Assembly (NCBI GenBank): GCA_030148365.1
Contig: JASBTO010000067.1
Location: 1 to 18,925, forward strand
DNA length: 18,925 nt
Origin: Kangiellaceae bacterium
GTDB taxonomy: Bacteria; Pseudomonadota; Gammaproteobacteria; Enterobacterales; Kangiellaceae
Reading direction: 5' to 3'
Shown: positions 6,779 through 13,356 of the stretch, one piece after another
How the letters are laid out: each line of letters opens with the position of its first letter
Numbering within the stretch: position 1 is the stretch's first letter
Position numbers and translations under genes: made by a program
Notes under the pieces: model-generated
Seen by the model: the letters and a program-made list of their open reading frames with translations, nothing else
Databases searched by the model: none
Told to the model about the DNA's origin: nothing

Positions 6779-9667
6779 TTACTGACAAGCCTCACAATCC
6801 GGATCGTCCAGGGCGCAGGCCTGGGGCGCTGCAGAGCCGACCGGCGCAGGCGCCGGTGCTGCGGAGGACACGGCATTAAGCGCACCGTCACTGATCGTGG
6901 ACTTTTCCGTGTTGGTCGCCGCCAGAGAGCGCAGGTAGTAGGTGGTCTTGAGCCCGCGGACCCAGGCCATGCGGTAGACCATATCCAGCGTCTTGCCGGA
7001 CGGCTGATTGATGTAGAGATTCAGGGACTGGGCCTGATCGATCCACTTCTGGCGTCGGCTGGCGGCATCAACCAGCCAGCGCGGCTCGACTTCAAAGGCC
7101 GTCGCGAACAACTGCTTGAGATCATCCGGGAGCCGGTCGATCTTCTGCAGGCTGCCGTCGTAGTACTTGAGATCATTGACCATCACCGAATCCCACAGAT
7201 CCCGGCGTTTCAGCTCCTGGACCATGTAGGGATTAACCACCGTGAATTCACCGGAAAGATTGGATTTCACGTACAGATTCTGGTACGTCGGCTCAATGGA
7301 TTGAGAGACGCCGCAGATATTGGAAATCGTCGCGGTGGGCGCGATCGCCATGACATTGGAATTGCGCATGCCGGCGGTCTTGACCCTGTCACGCAGGGAA
7401 TCCCAGTCGAGAGTCTGCGAGGTGTCCTGTTCGATGTACTTTTCGCCCCGGTTTTCAATAACCCTGGCGATGGAATCAATGGGCAGGATCCCCTGGCTCC
7501 ACAGTGAACCGTCGAAACTGGAGTAGGCGCCGCGCTCTTCCGCCAGTTCCGACGACGCCTGGATGGCGAAGTAGGAAATGGCTTCCATGGAGCGGTCCGC
7601 GAATTCGACTGCCGCATCGGAGCTGTAGGGAATATTCTGCAGGAACAGTGCGTCCTGGAAGCCCATCAGGCCGAGTCCGACAGGGCGATGCTTCATGTTG
7701 GAATTGCGGGCGGTTTCTACCGGGTAGAAATTGATGTCAATGACATTGTCGAGCATGCGCACCGCGGTTTTCACGGTGCCCTCGAGCATTTCCATATCCA
7801 GCTTGCCCTGCTCGGTATGCTTGACGAGATTGATGGAGCCGAGGTTACAGACCGCAATCTCTTCGCCTGCTTTGGTGTTCAGGGTGATCTCGGTGCACAG
7901 GTTGGAGGAGTGCACGACGCCCGCATGCTGCTGCGGAGAGCGCAGGTTGCAGACATCCTTGAAAGTTACCCAGGGATGGCCGGTTTCAAACAGCATTGAC
8001 AGCATTTTGCGCCAGAGATCCTTGGCGGCCACGGTCTTGTAGACCTTGATTTTGCCGTACTTGGCCATTTCCTCGTAATACTCGTAACGCTCCTCGAACT
8101 CGGTGCCGTAGAGATCGTGGAGATCGGGCACTTCATTAGGGCTGAACAGGGTCCAGTCAAGGCCGTCGGTAACCCGCTTGAGGAACAGATCAGGGACCCA
8201 GTTGGCGCTGTTCATGTCGTGGGTACGGCGGCGATCGTCACCGGTATTCTTGCGCAGCTCGAGGAATTCCTCGATATCGATGTGCCAGGTTTCCAGGTAG
8301 GCACAGACGGCACCCTTGCGCTTGCCGCCCTGATTGACCGCGACGGCGGTGTCGCTGGCAACTTTCAGAAATGGCACAACACCCTGGGACTTGCCGTTGG
8401 TGCCCTTGATATAGGCGCCAAGACCACGCACCGGCGTCCAGTCATTGCCGAGGCCGCCGGCAAATTTGGAGAGCAGGGCATTGTCCTTGATGGCGCTGTA
8501 GATCCCGTCGAGATCGTCCGGCACATTGGTCAGGTAGCAGCTGGAAAGTTGCGGCCGCAGGGTACCGGAGTTGAACAGGGTCGGCGTCGAGCTCATGTAT
8601 TTGAAGCTGGACAGGACATCGTAGAACTCGATAGCCCGGGCTTCCCGATCCGCTTCATTGATGGCCAGACCCATGGCGACACGCATGAAGAAGATTTGCG
8701 GCAACTCGAAGCGCACTTCATCCTTGTGAATGAAGTAGCGGTCAAACAGGGTCTGGATGCCGAGATAGGTGAACAGTTTGTCCCGCTCGCCTTTCAGGGC
8801 GCGACCCATTTTCTCCATGTCATATTTCAGCAAGTCCGGAGACAGGAGTTCGAGTTCTACCCCCTTGTTGATGTAGGCCGGCAGTGCCCGGGCATATAGG
8901 TTTTCCATTTCATGCAGGGTGGCCGCCTCGGCGATACCCAGAAACTTCAGGCCGTCGGCCCGCACCTGGTCCAGCAACAGCCGGGCGGTGACGTAAGTAT
9001 AGTTGGGCTCTTTTTCGATCATGGTGCGGGCCGTCATGACCAGCGCGGTATTGACGTCGGTCAGGGACACGCCGTCGTAAAGGTTTCGGACCGTATCTTT
9101 GAGGATGACTTCGTGATCGACATCTTCAAGGCCTTCGCAGGCTTCCATGACGACGGTCTGCAGGCGCTGCATGTTGAGCGGTGCTTCATTGCCGTCATCA
9201 AGCTTGATCTGGATTTGGGTATCGGCAACGACCGCACTCAGGGATGCGGCGGCTTTTTCCGACCGGGCCCGGGACCGCTCTTCCCGGTACAGGACGTAGG
9301 AGCGGGCGACCCGCTGTTCGCCGGAGCGCATCAGAGCCAACTCGACCTGATCCTGAATGTCTTCGATATGGATGGTGCCGCCACTTGGCATCCGGCGTTG
9401 GAAAGTCTCGCTGATTTGTTCGGTCAGCAGACGCACGGTTTCATGGACCCGGCTGGAGGCGGCTGCGGTGCCCCCTTCAACGGCCAGGAATGCCTTGGTC
9501 ATGGCGACTTCAATTTTGCTGTCGTCATAGGGGGTGACCTTGCCGTTACGGCGAATAACTTTAATCGTACCGGGCGCGGTTGCCGCGATTTCAGCAGGGC
9601 TTTGGGTCTGTTCCGGCACTTCGTTGCCTGTCGGGTTGGTTGTAGGGCTGGTCACTTGGCTCTCCAT
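6779..9667 (-). CDS. nrdA: Ribonucleoside-diphosphate reductase class Ia, alpha subunit
   Basis: Catalytic R1 subunit (962 residues), reducing ribonucleoside diphosphates to deoxyribonucleotides. It is about 200 residues longer than the E. coli protein and close to the Pseudomonas form. An N-terminal ATP-cone (about 34-125, TIKVIRRNGKVTPYDDSKIEVAMTKAF) is followed by a second cone-like repeat (about 150-240), then the catalytic barrel. Active-site residues are visible: Cys377 (SSCYLT), the Asn589-x-Cys591-x-Glu593 thiyl-radical motif (NLCTE) and Cys607 (AVCNLGS). Tyr910-Tyr911 (TTYYLRS) serve the radical pathway. The C-terminal tail has the Ala/Pro-rich linker and the redox pair Cys958/Cys961 (DCEACQ) that is re-reduced by thioredoxin or glutaredoxin. 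The start at 9667 is five bases after a GGAGG. nrdB follows in the operon. Confidence 0.97.
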   Translation of the reverse strand: MESQVTSPTTNPTGNEVPEQTQSPAEIAATAPGTIKVIRRNGKVTPYDDSKIEVAMTKAFLAVEGGTAAASSRVHETVRLLTEQISETFQRRMPSGGTIHIEDIQDQVELALMRSGEQRVARSYVLYREERSRARSEKAAASLSAVVADTQIQIKLDDGNEAPLNMQRLQTVVMEACEGLEDVDHEVILKDTVRNLYDGVSLTDVNTALVMTARTMIEKEPNYTYVTARLLLDQVRADGLKFLGIAEAATLHEMENLYARALPAYINKGVELELLSPDLLKYDMEKMGRALKGERDKLFTYLGIQTLFDRYFIHKDEVRFELPQIFFMRVAMGLAINEADREARAIEFYDVLSSFKYMSSTPTLFNSGTLRPQLSSCYLTNVPDDLDGIYSAIKDNALLSKFAGGLGNDWTPVRGLGAYIKGTNGKSQGVVPFLKVASDTAVAVNQGGKRKGAVCAYLETWHIDIEEFLELRKNTGDDRRRTHDMNSANWVPDLFLKRVTDGLDWTLFSPNEVPDLHDLYGTEFEERYEYYEEMAKYGKIKVYKTVAAKDLWRKMLSMLFETGHPWVTFKDVCNLRSPQQHAGVVHSSNLCTEITLNTKAGEEIAVCNLGSINLVKHTEQGKLDMEMLEGTVKTAVRMLDNVIDINFYPVETARNSNMKHRPVGLGLMGFQDALFLQNIPYSSDAAVEFADRSMEAISYFAIQASSELAEERGAYSSFDGSLWSQGILPIDSIARVIENRGEKYIEQDTSQTLDWDSLRDRVKTAGMRNSNVMAIAPTATISNICGVSQSIEPTYQNLYVKSNLSGEFTVVNPYMVQELKRRDLWDSVMVNDLKYYDGSLQKIDRLPDDLKQLFATAFEVEPRWLVDAASRRQKWIDQAQSLNLYINQPSGKTLDMVYRMAWVRGLKTTYYLRSLAATNTEKSTISDGALNAVSSAAPAPAPVGSAAPQACALDDPDCEACQ

Positions 9668-9741
9668 GGATCCTCCGGGTTACGCCTTGATTTTTATTAA
9701 CCGGGGGTCAGGCGCATTCCTTTGCAACGGTAAATGCACCA

Positions 9742-9763
9742 GACCGGAACCCCGGTCATTATA
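9742..9763 (-). promoter_or_regulatory. nrdA -10 element and start-site hairpin
   Basis: The minus strand carries a perfect TATAAT at 9758-9763. No good -35 lies 16-18 bp away (GTCTAA at 17 bp), suggesting an activator-dependent promoter. Immediately downstream, GACCGG (9742-9747) and CCGGTC (9752-9757) form a 6-bp hairpin with a 4-base loop at the expected transcript 5' end. The leader would be about 80 bases. Confidence 0.5.
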
Positions 9764-9793
9764 GTTTTCAACGGGTTAGATTAGACTCTTAAA

Positions 9794-9809
9794 ACACCAT
9801 ATCTGGTGT
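9794..9809. promoter_or_regulatory. NrdR box 1
   Basis: ACACCATATCTGGTGT is a near-perfect 16-bp dyad that fits the NrdR box consensus acaCwAtATaTwGtgt. It lies about 31 bp upstream of the nrdA -10. NrdR is the ATP/dATP-sensing repressor of ribonucleotide reductase genes. Confidence 0.85.
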
Positions 9810-9824
9810 CTGATGTCTTTCAGA

Positions 9825-9840
9825 ACTCAAGATAGTGTGT
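9825..9840. promoter_or_regulatory. NrdR box 2
   Basis: ACTCAAGATAGTGTGT matches the NrdR consensus at about 13 of 16 positions. Its start is 31 bp from that of box 1, three helical turns, which is the usual spacing of paired NrdR boxes. Confidence 0.8.
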
Positions 9841-9879
9841 TTTGGGCCTGATTGCAAGAGGATATACCGGAGGAAAAGA

Positions 9880-9888
9880 TGTGGATAA
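9880..9888 (-). promoter_or_regulatory. DnaA box upstream of nrdA
   Basis: On the minus strand this reads TTATCCACA, the perfect DnaA box. It lies about 120 bp upstream of the nrdA -10. DnaA is known to regulate nrdAB in E. coli. Confidence 0.65.
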
Positions 9889-10010
9889 CCTGTGGGTTGG
9901 AAGCACCACCCGGAGGCGAGTTGAACCTGCGCTACCTGGCGCCCCCGAGCGGGGCCTGATAGTGTTCGGAAAAACCGGAGCCGGCCCCCGTTTGGCGCTT
10001 TCCCGCGACT

Positions 10011-10024
10011 TGTGAATAATTCAC
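10011..10024. promoter_or_regulatory. Second DnaA-box-like site within a dyad
   Basis: 10011-10019 reads TTATTCACA on the minus strand and fits the relaxed consensus TTWTNCACA. It also lies inside an inverted repeat, GTGAAT-A-ATTCAC (10012-10024), so it could instead be an operator for the small lipoprotein genes that start at 10099. Confidence 0.35.
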
Positions 10025-10098
10025 TTTCATGGAGGGGAAAATTTGCCAGACTGTTGCTCATCGGGAGTATATTGATAATAAACCAAACGGAACAATAT

Positions 10099-10299
10099 AT
10101 GAAATTGAGATTACTGTTTTTAGCCAGCACCTTTTTGATCTTGCCTGCATGCGCTACCCAGAAGCCCTTGGAGGGTGAGCCGATTCAGGTCAAAATGACT
10201 TCGGAAACCGGCAAGCCCAAATCCCGGGATATGGACAAAGAACATAACCGGTCCATCATACAGAAGACTACCCGGAATCCACGCCGCTCCATGAACTAG
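10099..10299 (+). CDS. Very small lipoprotein A
   Basis: Predicted 66-residue lipoprotein of unknown function. The signal MKLRLLFLASTFLILPAC has a basic start, a hydrophobic core and a lipobox with Cys18, leaving a mature chain of only 49 residues. The mature part is hydrophilic and turns basic at its C-terminus (KEHNRSIIQKTTRNPRRSMN), which could touch phospholipid or peptidoglycan. I chose the ATG at 10099 over in-frame codons further upstream because only this start puts the signal peptide at the N-terminus; a GGAA sits just upstream. A second small lipoprotein begins 10 bases after its stop, so the two are probably co-transcribed. I know of no family match. Confidence 0.6.
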   Translation: MKLRLLFLASTFLILPACATQKPLEGEPIQVKMTSETGKPKSRDMDKEHNRSIIQKTTRNPRRSMN

Positions 10300-10309
10300 G
10301 CAATCCCCA

Positions 10310-10591
10310 ATGAGCATACTTAAAACAATGCCCTTGCCAATCCTGGTCCTGCTTATATCAGGCTGTATCGTTCAGGATCGGCAAAGAGATCCGGGCACAT
10401 CCGGAACGCCGGCCAAACCGGATGCGGTGGATATTATCACGAGCGAAGAGTACGGGACGCCGCCGGAGTTGGAAAGCCGGACTACTGGAGCCACGGTGAC
10501 GGAAGAAATCCCTCGCAAGGTCCGATCCTACCAGGAGCCGGTGGAGGAAGAGCAGGAACCCGTGGAGCTCGAAGAGTACGATCAGGAATAA
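10310..10591 (+). CDS. Very small acidic lipoprotein B
   Basis: Predicted 93-residue lipoprotein of unknown function. Its signal ends in ISGC with Cys19. The mature chain is Pro- and Glu-rich, without obvious domains, and ends in a strongly acidic tail (EPVEEEQEPVELEEYDQE). It is likely disordered. It starts 10 bases after lipoprotein A, whose tail is basic, so a charge-paired interaction is conceivable; that is inference. No clear Shine-Dalgarno sequence precedes the ATG, suggesting translation coupled to lipoprotein A. An alternative start at 10328 would shorten the signal by six residues and still leave a functional lipobox. Confidence 0.6.
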   Translation: MSILKTMPLPILVLLISGCIVQDRQRDPGTSGTPAKPDAVDIITSEEYGTPPELESRTTGATVTEEIPRKVRSYQEPVEEEQEPVELEEYDQE

Positions 10592-10613
10592 GCCCTCCCG
10601 ATTAAGGATCTTC

Positions 10614-10625
10614 ACTGACGTCAGT
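10614..10625. repeat. 12-bp perfect palindrome
   Basis: ACTGACGTCAGT lies in the 85-base gap between lipoprotein B and the DUF4124 gene. It could be an operator for the latter; no T tract follows, so it is not a terminator. Confidence 0.4.
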
Positions 10626-10676
10626 TTCAGTAACCGGCCATGGTAGTCAAACTTTGTCCCGGGCTAGCCTGTTTCC

Positions 10677-11090
10677 ATGCCAGGAACAAAACCGGGTCTG
10701 CGTCTGACCGCCCACATTCTGATTTGCACAGTCGTTGGTTACGCGGCTGCTCTGCCTGCTGCCGAGTTCTATCGCTGGCGCGACAGCAATGGCGTCTTGC
10801 ATTACAGTGACTTGCCGCCCACAGAGGGCAACTATGAGTCCGGCAGTTTGTCTGAAGCCGGCACCGTCCGGGTCGCCCCGGTACCCCGTTTCAAACCGGC
10901 TCGGCCCGCCCCCCGCAAGCGCAGCAGGAGTTCTGCGAAACCTTCAGGCCGCGCCGATATTTGCGGCAAGCTCAAGGCCAGAACCGGTCAACTCCGGCTC
11001 CGACTCCGGGAGGGGTATGAGGCAGCAGCCGGAGAAAAGCTCAAGGCAGAGTTGAGACGATTGCGGAAGCATATTTTCCGTGAATGCTGA
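10677..11090 (+). CDS. DUF4124 domain protein, exported
   Basis: Predicted periplasmic protein of 137 residues. An N-terminal signal peptide (cleavage probably near LPAAEF) is followed by the DUF4124 signature at about residues 29-50, FYRWRDSNGVLHYSDLPP, a short beta motif with conserved W/Y residues common in exported gammaproteobacterial proteins of unknown role. The middle is Pro/Arg/Ser-rich and basic, probably a flexible linker. The C-terminus is a charged helical segment bounded by two Cys (ICGKLKARTGQLRLRLREGYEAAAGEKLKAELRRLRKHIFREC), a layout seen in other DUF4124 proteins, where the Cys could form a disulfide. No strong ribosome site precedes the ATG. grxD lies 91 bases downstream with its own -10 element. 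Function unknown. Confidence 0.75.
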   Translation: MPGTKPGLRLTAHILICTVVGYAAALPAAEFYRWRDSNGVLHYSDLPPTEGNYESGSLSEAGTVRVAPVPRFKPARPAPRKRSRSSAKPSGRADICGKLKARTGQLRLRLREGYEAAAGEKLKAELRRLRKHIFREC

Positions 11091-11122
11091 TCAGGCCTTG
11101 AATCCGGTTGCGGAGTATCCGG

Positions 11123-11155
11123 TATAATAGGAGGATTCAGCGGGCAGCAGCCCGC
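11123..11155 (+). promoter_or_regulatory. grxD -10 element and leader hairpin
   Basis: TATAAT at 11123-11128 is a perfect -10. The best -35, TTGAAT (11098-11103), is 19 bp away, so it is weak. Just after the expected start site, GCGGGC (11140-11145), AGCA and GCCCGC (11150-11155) form a 6-bp hairpin at the 5' end of the leader. Confidence 0.5.
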
Positions 11156-11181
11156 CGCTTTACCCACAGCAGAGGAAATCC

Positions 11182-11508
11182 ATGGACACAGTCGCGCAGA
11201 TCAAGCAGCAAATTTCTGACAACACCATTCTCTTATACATGAAAGGTTCTCCCAAATTACCTATGTGCGGCTTTTCCGCCCAGGCGGTTCAGGCCCTGAT
11301 GGCCTGTGGTCAGGAGTTTGCCTACGTGGATATTCTGCAAAACCCGGATATCCGCGCCGAACTGCCGAAATACGCCGAATGGCCGACTTTCCCCCAACTC
11401 TGGGTGAAGGGTGAGTTGATCGGCGGCTGTGATATCGTGCTGGAAATGTATCAACAAGGCGAACTCAAGTCTTTGCTGGATCAGGCCGCCGGAACCGAAA
11501 CGGCCTGA
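11182..11508 (+). CDS. grxD: Monothiol glutaredoxin (CGFS type)
   Basis: Grx4-family protein of 108 residues, full length. It has the monothiol active site CGFS at residues 29-32, preceded by MKGSPKLPM, and the glutathione-binding WPTFPQLWVKGELIGGCDIV segment. CGFS glutaredoxins bind a [2Fe-2S] cluster between two subunits and glutathione, and act in Fe-S cluster delivery and iron sensing, often with a BolA partner, rather than as disulfide reductases. It acts in the cytoplasm. The start follows AGAGGAAA at good spacing. A strong terminator follows the stop. Its position next to bfr and bfd fits a role in iron homeostasis, and the same grouping occurs in Pseudomonas aeruginosa. Confidence 0.96.
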   Translation: MDTVAQIKQQISDNTILLYMKGSPKLPMCGFSAQAVQALMACGQEFAYVDILQNPDIRAELPKYAEWPTFPQLWVKGELIGGCDIVLEMYQQGELKSLLDQAAGTETA

Positions 11509-11535
11509 ATCAACCAGCTTTTCACTATCGGTAAG

Positions 11536-11566
11536 AAAAAAGGATGAGGGAACTCATCCTTTTTTT
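11536..11566. terminator. Terminator after grxD
   Basis: AGGATGAG (11541-11548), loop GGAA, CTCATCCT (11553-11560), then a run of T, with an A run on the left. It can serve both strands. Confidence 0.9.
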
Positions 11567-11598
11567 GTGGCTTGTTATGTTAAATTCTGAATGGCCGA

Positions 11599-11625
11599 AA
11601 AAACCCGGCTCGAGGCCGGGTTTTT
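11599..11625 (-). terminator. Terminator after bfr
   Basis: AAAAACCCGGC (11599-11609) pairs with GCCGGGTTTTT (11615-11625) around a 5-base loop. On the minus strand the stem is followed by a T run, 17 bases after the bfr stop codon. It is also usable by readthrough from grxD. Confidence 0.88.
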
Positions 11626-11641
11626 GGATAAGCACAAAAAG

Positions 11642-12109
11642 TCAGGACATTTGCGCCTGCAGGTAATTCTTCAGGCCCACTCGCTCGATCAGATCGAGTT
11701 GGGTCTCCAACCAGTCAACATGCTCTTCTTCACTCTCGAGAATGTCCTGAAGCAGGTCCCGGCTGACATAGTCCTTGATCGACTCACAGTGGGCGATGCC
11801 TTCCTTGAGATCGGGAATGGCGTCCATTTCCAGGGCCAGATCACATTCCAGCATCTCCTTGGTGTTCTCGCCGACGCGCAACTTGCCGAGGTCCTGCAGG
11901 TTGGGCAGCCCTTCGAGGAACAGGATGCGCTCGATCAGCTCATCGGCATGCTTCATTTCGTCTATCGACTCTTCGTATTCCTTTTCGGCGAGTTCCTTTA
12001 GACCCCAGTCCTTGTACATGCGGGCGTGCAGAAAATACTGATTGATGGCAATCAATTCATTGCCCAGTGCCTTGTTTAACAAGGAAATAACTTTGGCGTC
12101 GCCTTTCAT
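11642..12109 (-). CDS. bfr: Bacterioferritin
   Basis: Heme-containing iron-storage protein of 155 residues that forms 24-subunit cages, oxidising and storing iron in the cytoplasm. It aligns by eye along its whole length with E. coli Bfr. Ferroxidase ligands Glu18, Glu51, His54, Glu94, Glu127 and His130 are all present, as is the heme-ligating Met52 (DEMKHAD). It ends in the typical GLKNYLQAQM. I start it at 12109 (MKGDAK), which is the family start and is preceded by GGAG at proper spacing. An in-frame ATG at 12121 overlaps that Shine-Dalgarno sequence and would add four residues. bfd lies 152 bases upstream in the same direction, with a Fur-box-like dyad in the gap. A terminator follows. 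Confidence 0.96.
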   Translation of the reverse strand: MKGDAKVISLLNKALGNELIAINQYFLHARMYKDWGLKELAEKEYEESIDEMKHADELIERILFLEGLPNLQDLGKLRVGENTKEMLECDLALEMDAIPDLKEGIAHCESIKDYVSRDLLQDILESEEEHVDWLETQLDLIERVGLKNYLQAQMS

Positions 12110-12202
12110 TGCGAACTCCATTGTTGTTGATTGGTGTTAACTGCTGATTGTACTTCGCCGGGAGCGGCGTTCGCAAGAAGGGGAGGTAATTAACTTATTG
12201 AA

Positions 12203-12223
12203 AACTAAATGATAATTAGTTGT
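12203..12223. promoter_or_regulatory. Fur-box-like dyad upstream of bfr
   Basis: AACTAA (12203-12208), seven bases, TTAGTT (12216-12221) form a 19-bp dyad. The centre contains TGATAAT, and the region matches the classical 19-bp Fur consensus at 11 positions. It lies about 95 bases upstream of bfr, between bfd and bfr. Confidence 0.5.
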
Positions 12224-12261
12224 ATTACGATTTGGGGAAGGTTTTCAGGATCAGGGATCCG

Positions 12262-12450
12262 TCAGGCAGCCCGGTTTTCGCAATTCGGCATTTGGCTGTC
12301 TTTGAGGATTTGCTTGGCCTGGCGGGCACATTTGCCGCACTGGGTGGCGACACCAAGGCTCTTGTTCAGGCAGCGCATGGAGCAGGCGCCGGCACAAGCG
12401 GCGTCTCGGATTTGGTGGTCGGTGATGCCGCGGCAAAGGCACACGTACAT
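12262..12450 (-). CDS. bfd: Bacterioferritin-associated ferredoxin
   Basis: Small (62 residues) [2Fe-2S] ferredoxin that delivers electrons to the bacterioferritin heme to release stored iron. Cluster ligands Cys4, Cys6 (MYVCLC), Cys38 and Cys41 (TQCGKC) are in the family positions. ITDHQIRDA is the typical helix after the first pair. Unusually, there are further Cys at 19, 23 and 27 in a regular every-fourth-residue pattern, and one at 57. The start follows an AGGA at proper spacing. Fur-box-like sequences lie upstream, consistent with iron-starvation induction. The gene precedes bfr in the same direction and is divergent from the peroxiredoxin gene. Confidence 0.95.
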   Translation of the reverse strand: MYVCLCRGITDHQIRDAACAGACSMRCLNKSLGVATQCGKCARQAKQILKDSQMPNCENRAA

Positions 12451-12461
12451 TGTCCTGCTCC

Positions 12462-12480
12462 CGAATTGATAATCGTTCTG
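12462..12480. promoter_or_regulatory. Weaker Fur-box-like site near the bfd start
   Basis: This segment contains TGATAATC and matches about 12 of 19 positions of the Fur consensus. It lies just upstream of the bfd ribosome-binding site, 22 bp from the stronger site at 12502-12520. Confidence 0.4.
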
Positions 12481-12493
12481 GTTAATGGCGTCT

Positions 12494-12522
12494 ATTTTTC
12501 GCTAAATGATAATCATTGTCAA
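12494..12522 (-). promoter_or_regulatory. bfd: bfd promoter overlapped by a strong Fur box
   Basis: 12502-12520 reads CTAAATGATAATCATTGTC, matching the 19-bp Fur consensus at 15 positions. A perfect minus-strand -35 (TTGACA, 12517-12522) overlaps one end. A weak -10 (AAAAAT, 12494-12499) lies 17 bp on, so the box fills the -35/-10 spacer, the usual repressing position. Confidence 0.7.
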
Positions 12523-12581
12523 GTGTGTTTGAGTCTCATTCGCTCCTTATCGGGTGAGGTGCCGGGACTCTGGACAGGGGG

Positions 12582-12610
12582 TTGGGCAGACAGGCCTGTT
12601 TGCGTATAAT
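12582..12610 (+). promoter_or_regulatory. Promoter of the peroxiredoxin gene
   Basis: TTGGGC (12582-12587) and a perfect TATAAT (12605-12610) are 17 bp apart. The strong Fur box lies 62 bp upstream of the -35, so Fur may not control this promoter directly. I see no clear OxyR site. Confidence 0.7.
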
Positions 12611-12664
12611 GCGCGGCTTGCTGTTTCGTACAGATTATTTTTTCACAATTCATTGGAGGTTTAC

Positions 12665-13270
12665 ATGGGTGTACTCGTAGGACGTCCGGCGCCTGATTTT
12701 ACGGCTGCGGCAGTATTGGGTAACGGTGAAATTGTTGAGGATTTCAACCTCAAGCAGGCTATCGACGGGAAAATGGCGGTTATCTTTTTCTATCCGCTGG
12801 ACTTCACTTTCGTTTGCCCGTCCGAGTTGATCGCCTTCGACAAACGTCTGGAAGAGTTCAAGCAGCGTGGCGTGGAAGTTATCGGTGTTTCCATCGACAG
12901 CCACTTTTCCCATAACGCATGGCGGAATACGGCTATCAATGACGGCGGTATTGGCCAGGTGGGTTATCCTCTCGTCGCCGACGTCAAGCACGAAATCTGC
13001 CAGGCCTATGATGTTGAGCATCCCGAAGCCGGCGTTGCCTTCCGTGGGTCCTTCCTGATTGACAAGGAAGGCATGGTGCGGCATCAAGTCATCAATGATC
13101 TGCCCCTGGGTCGAAATGTTGATGAAATGCTGCGCATGGTCGATGCACTGGAATTCCACGAAGTTCACGGTGAAGTCTGCCCGGCGGGTTGGAACAAGGG
13201 CCAGAAAGGTATGGTCGCGACGCCGGACGGCGTTGCGGAATACCTGTCCAAGGAAGCGGTCAACCTGTAA
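12665..13270 (+). CDS. 2-Cys peroxiredoxin (AhpC/Prx1 type)
   Basis: Typical 2-Cys peroxiredoxin of 201 residues that reduces hydrogen peroxide and organic hydroperoxides in the cytoplasm. The peroxidatic Cys51 lies in FYPLDFTFVCPSE and the resolving Cys172 in GEVCPAGW, the normal spacing for an obligate homodimer with intersubunit disulfide. The loop linked to overoxidation sensitivity reads GGIG (94-97), but the C-terminus (EYLSKEAVNL) lacks a clear YF motif, so sensitivity cannot be predicted. The start at 12665 is preceded by GGAGG; reading frame further upstream runs into the promoter and is not coding. Whether it pairs with AhpF, thioredoxin or another reductase is not shown; no ahpF is adjacent. 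It is divergent from bfd, as in P. aeruginosa, where the orthologous position is annotated as a peroxidase. Confidence 0.95.
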   Translation: MGVLVGRPAPDFTAAAVLGNGEIVEDFNLKQAIDGKMAVIFFYPLDFTFVCPSELIAFDKRLEEFKQRGVEVIGVSIDSHFSHNAWRNTAINDGGIGQVGYPLVADVKHEICQAYDVEHPEAGVAFRGSFLIDKEGMVRHQVINDLPLGRNVDEMLRMVDALEFHEVHGEVCPAGWNKGQKGMVATPDGVAEYLSKEAVNL

Positions 13271-13291
13271 AGGTGGAACTGCTGTACGGAT

Positions 13292-13317
13292 AAAGGCTGC
13301 TTCGGCAGCCTTTTTTT
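13292..13317 (+). terminator. Terminator after the peroxiredoxin gene
   Basis: AAAGGCTGC (13292-13300), TTCG loop, GCAGCCTTT (13305-13313) and a run of T to 13317. It lies between the convergent peroxiredoxin gene and rnt. Confidence 0.9.
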
Positions 13318-13356
13318 ATGACCTGAATATTAAGTCCCGGCGCGGCGAGAACCGGT

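Noticed and set aside
8117..9700. Two long plus-strand frames (about 260 codons each) antisense to nrdA
   Set aside because: Both lie within or across the conserved nrdA coding sequence and show no family features.
9789..10130. 113-codon open frame on the minus strand upstream of nrdA
   Set aside because: It covers both NrdR boxes and the DnaA boxes, has no recognisable domain, and overlaps lipoprotein A. Regulatory DNA is the better explanation.
12554..12664. N-terminal extension of the peroxiredoxin
   Set aside because: It contains the promoter (12582-12610), and the GGAGG before 12665 marks the start expected for the family.
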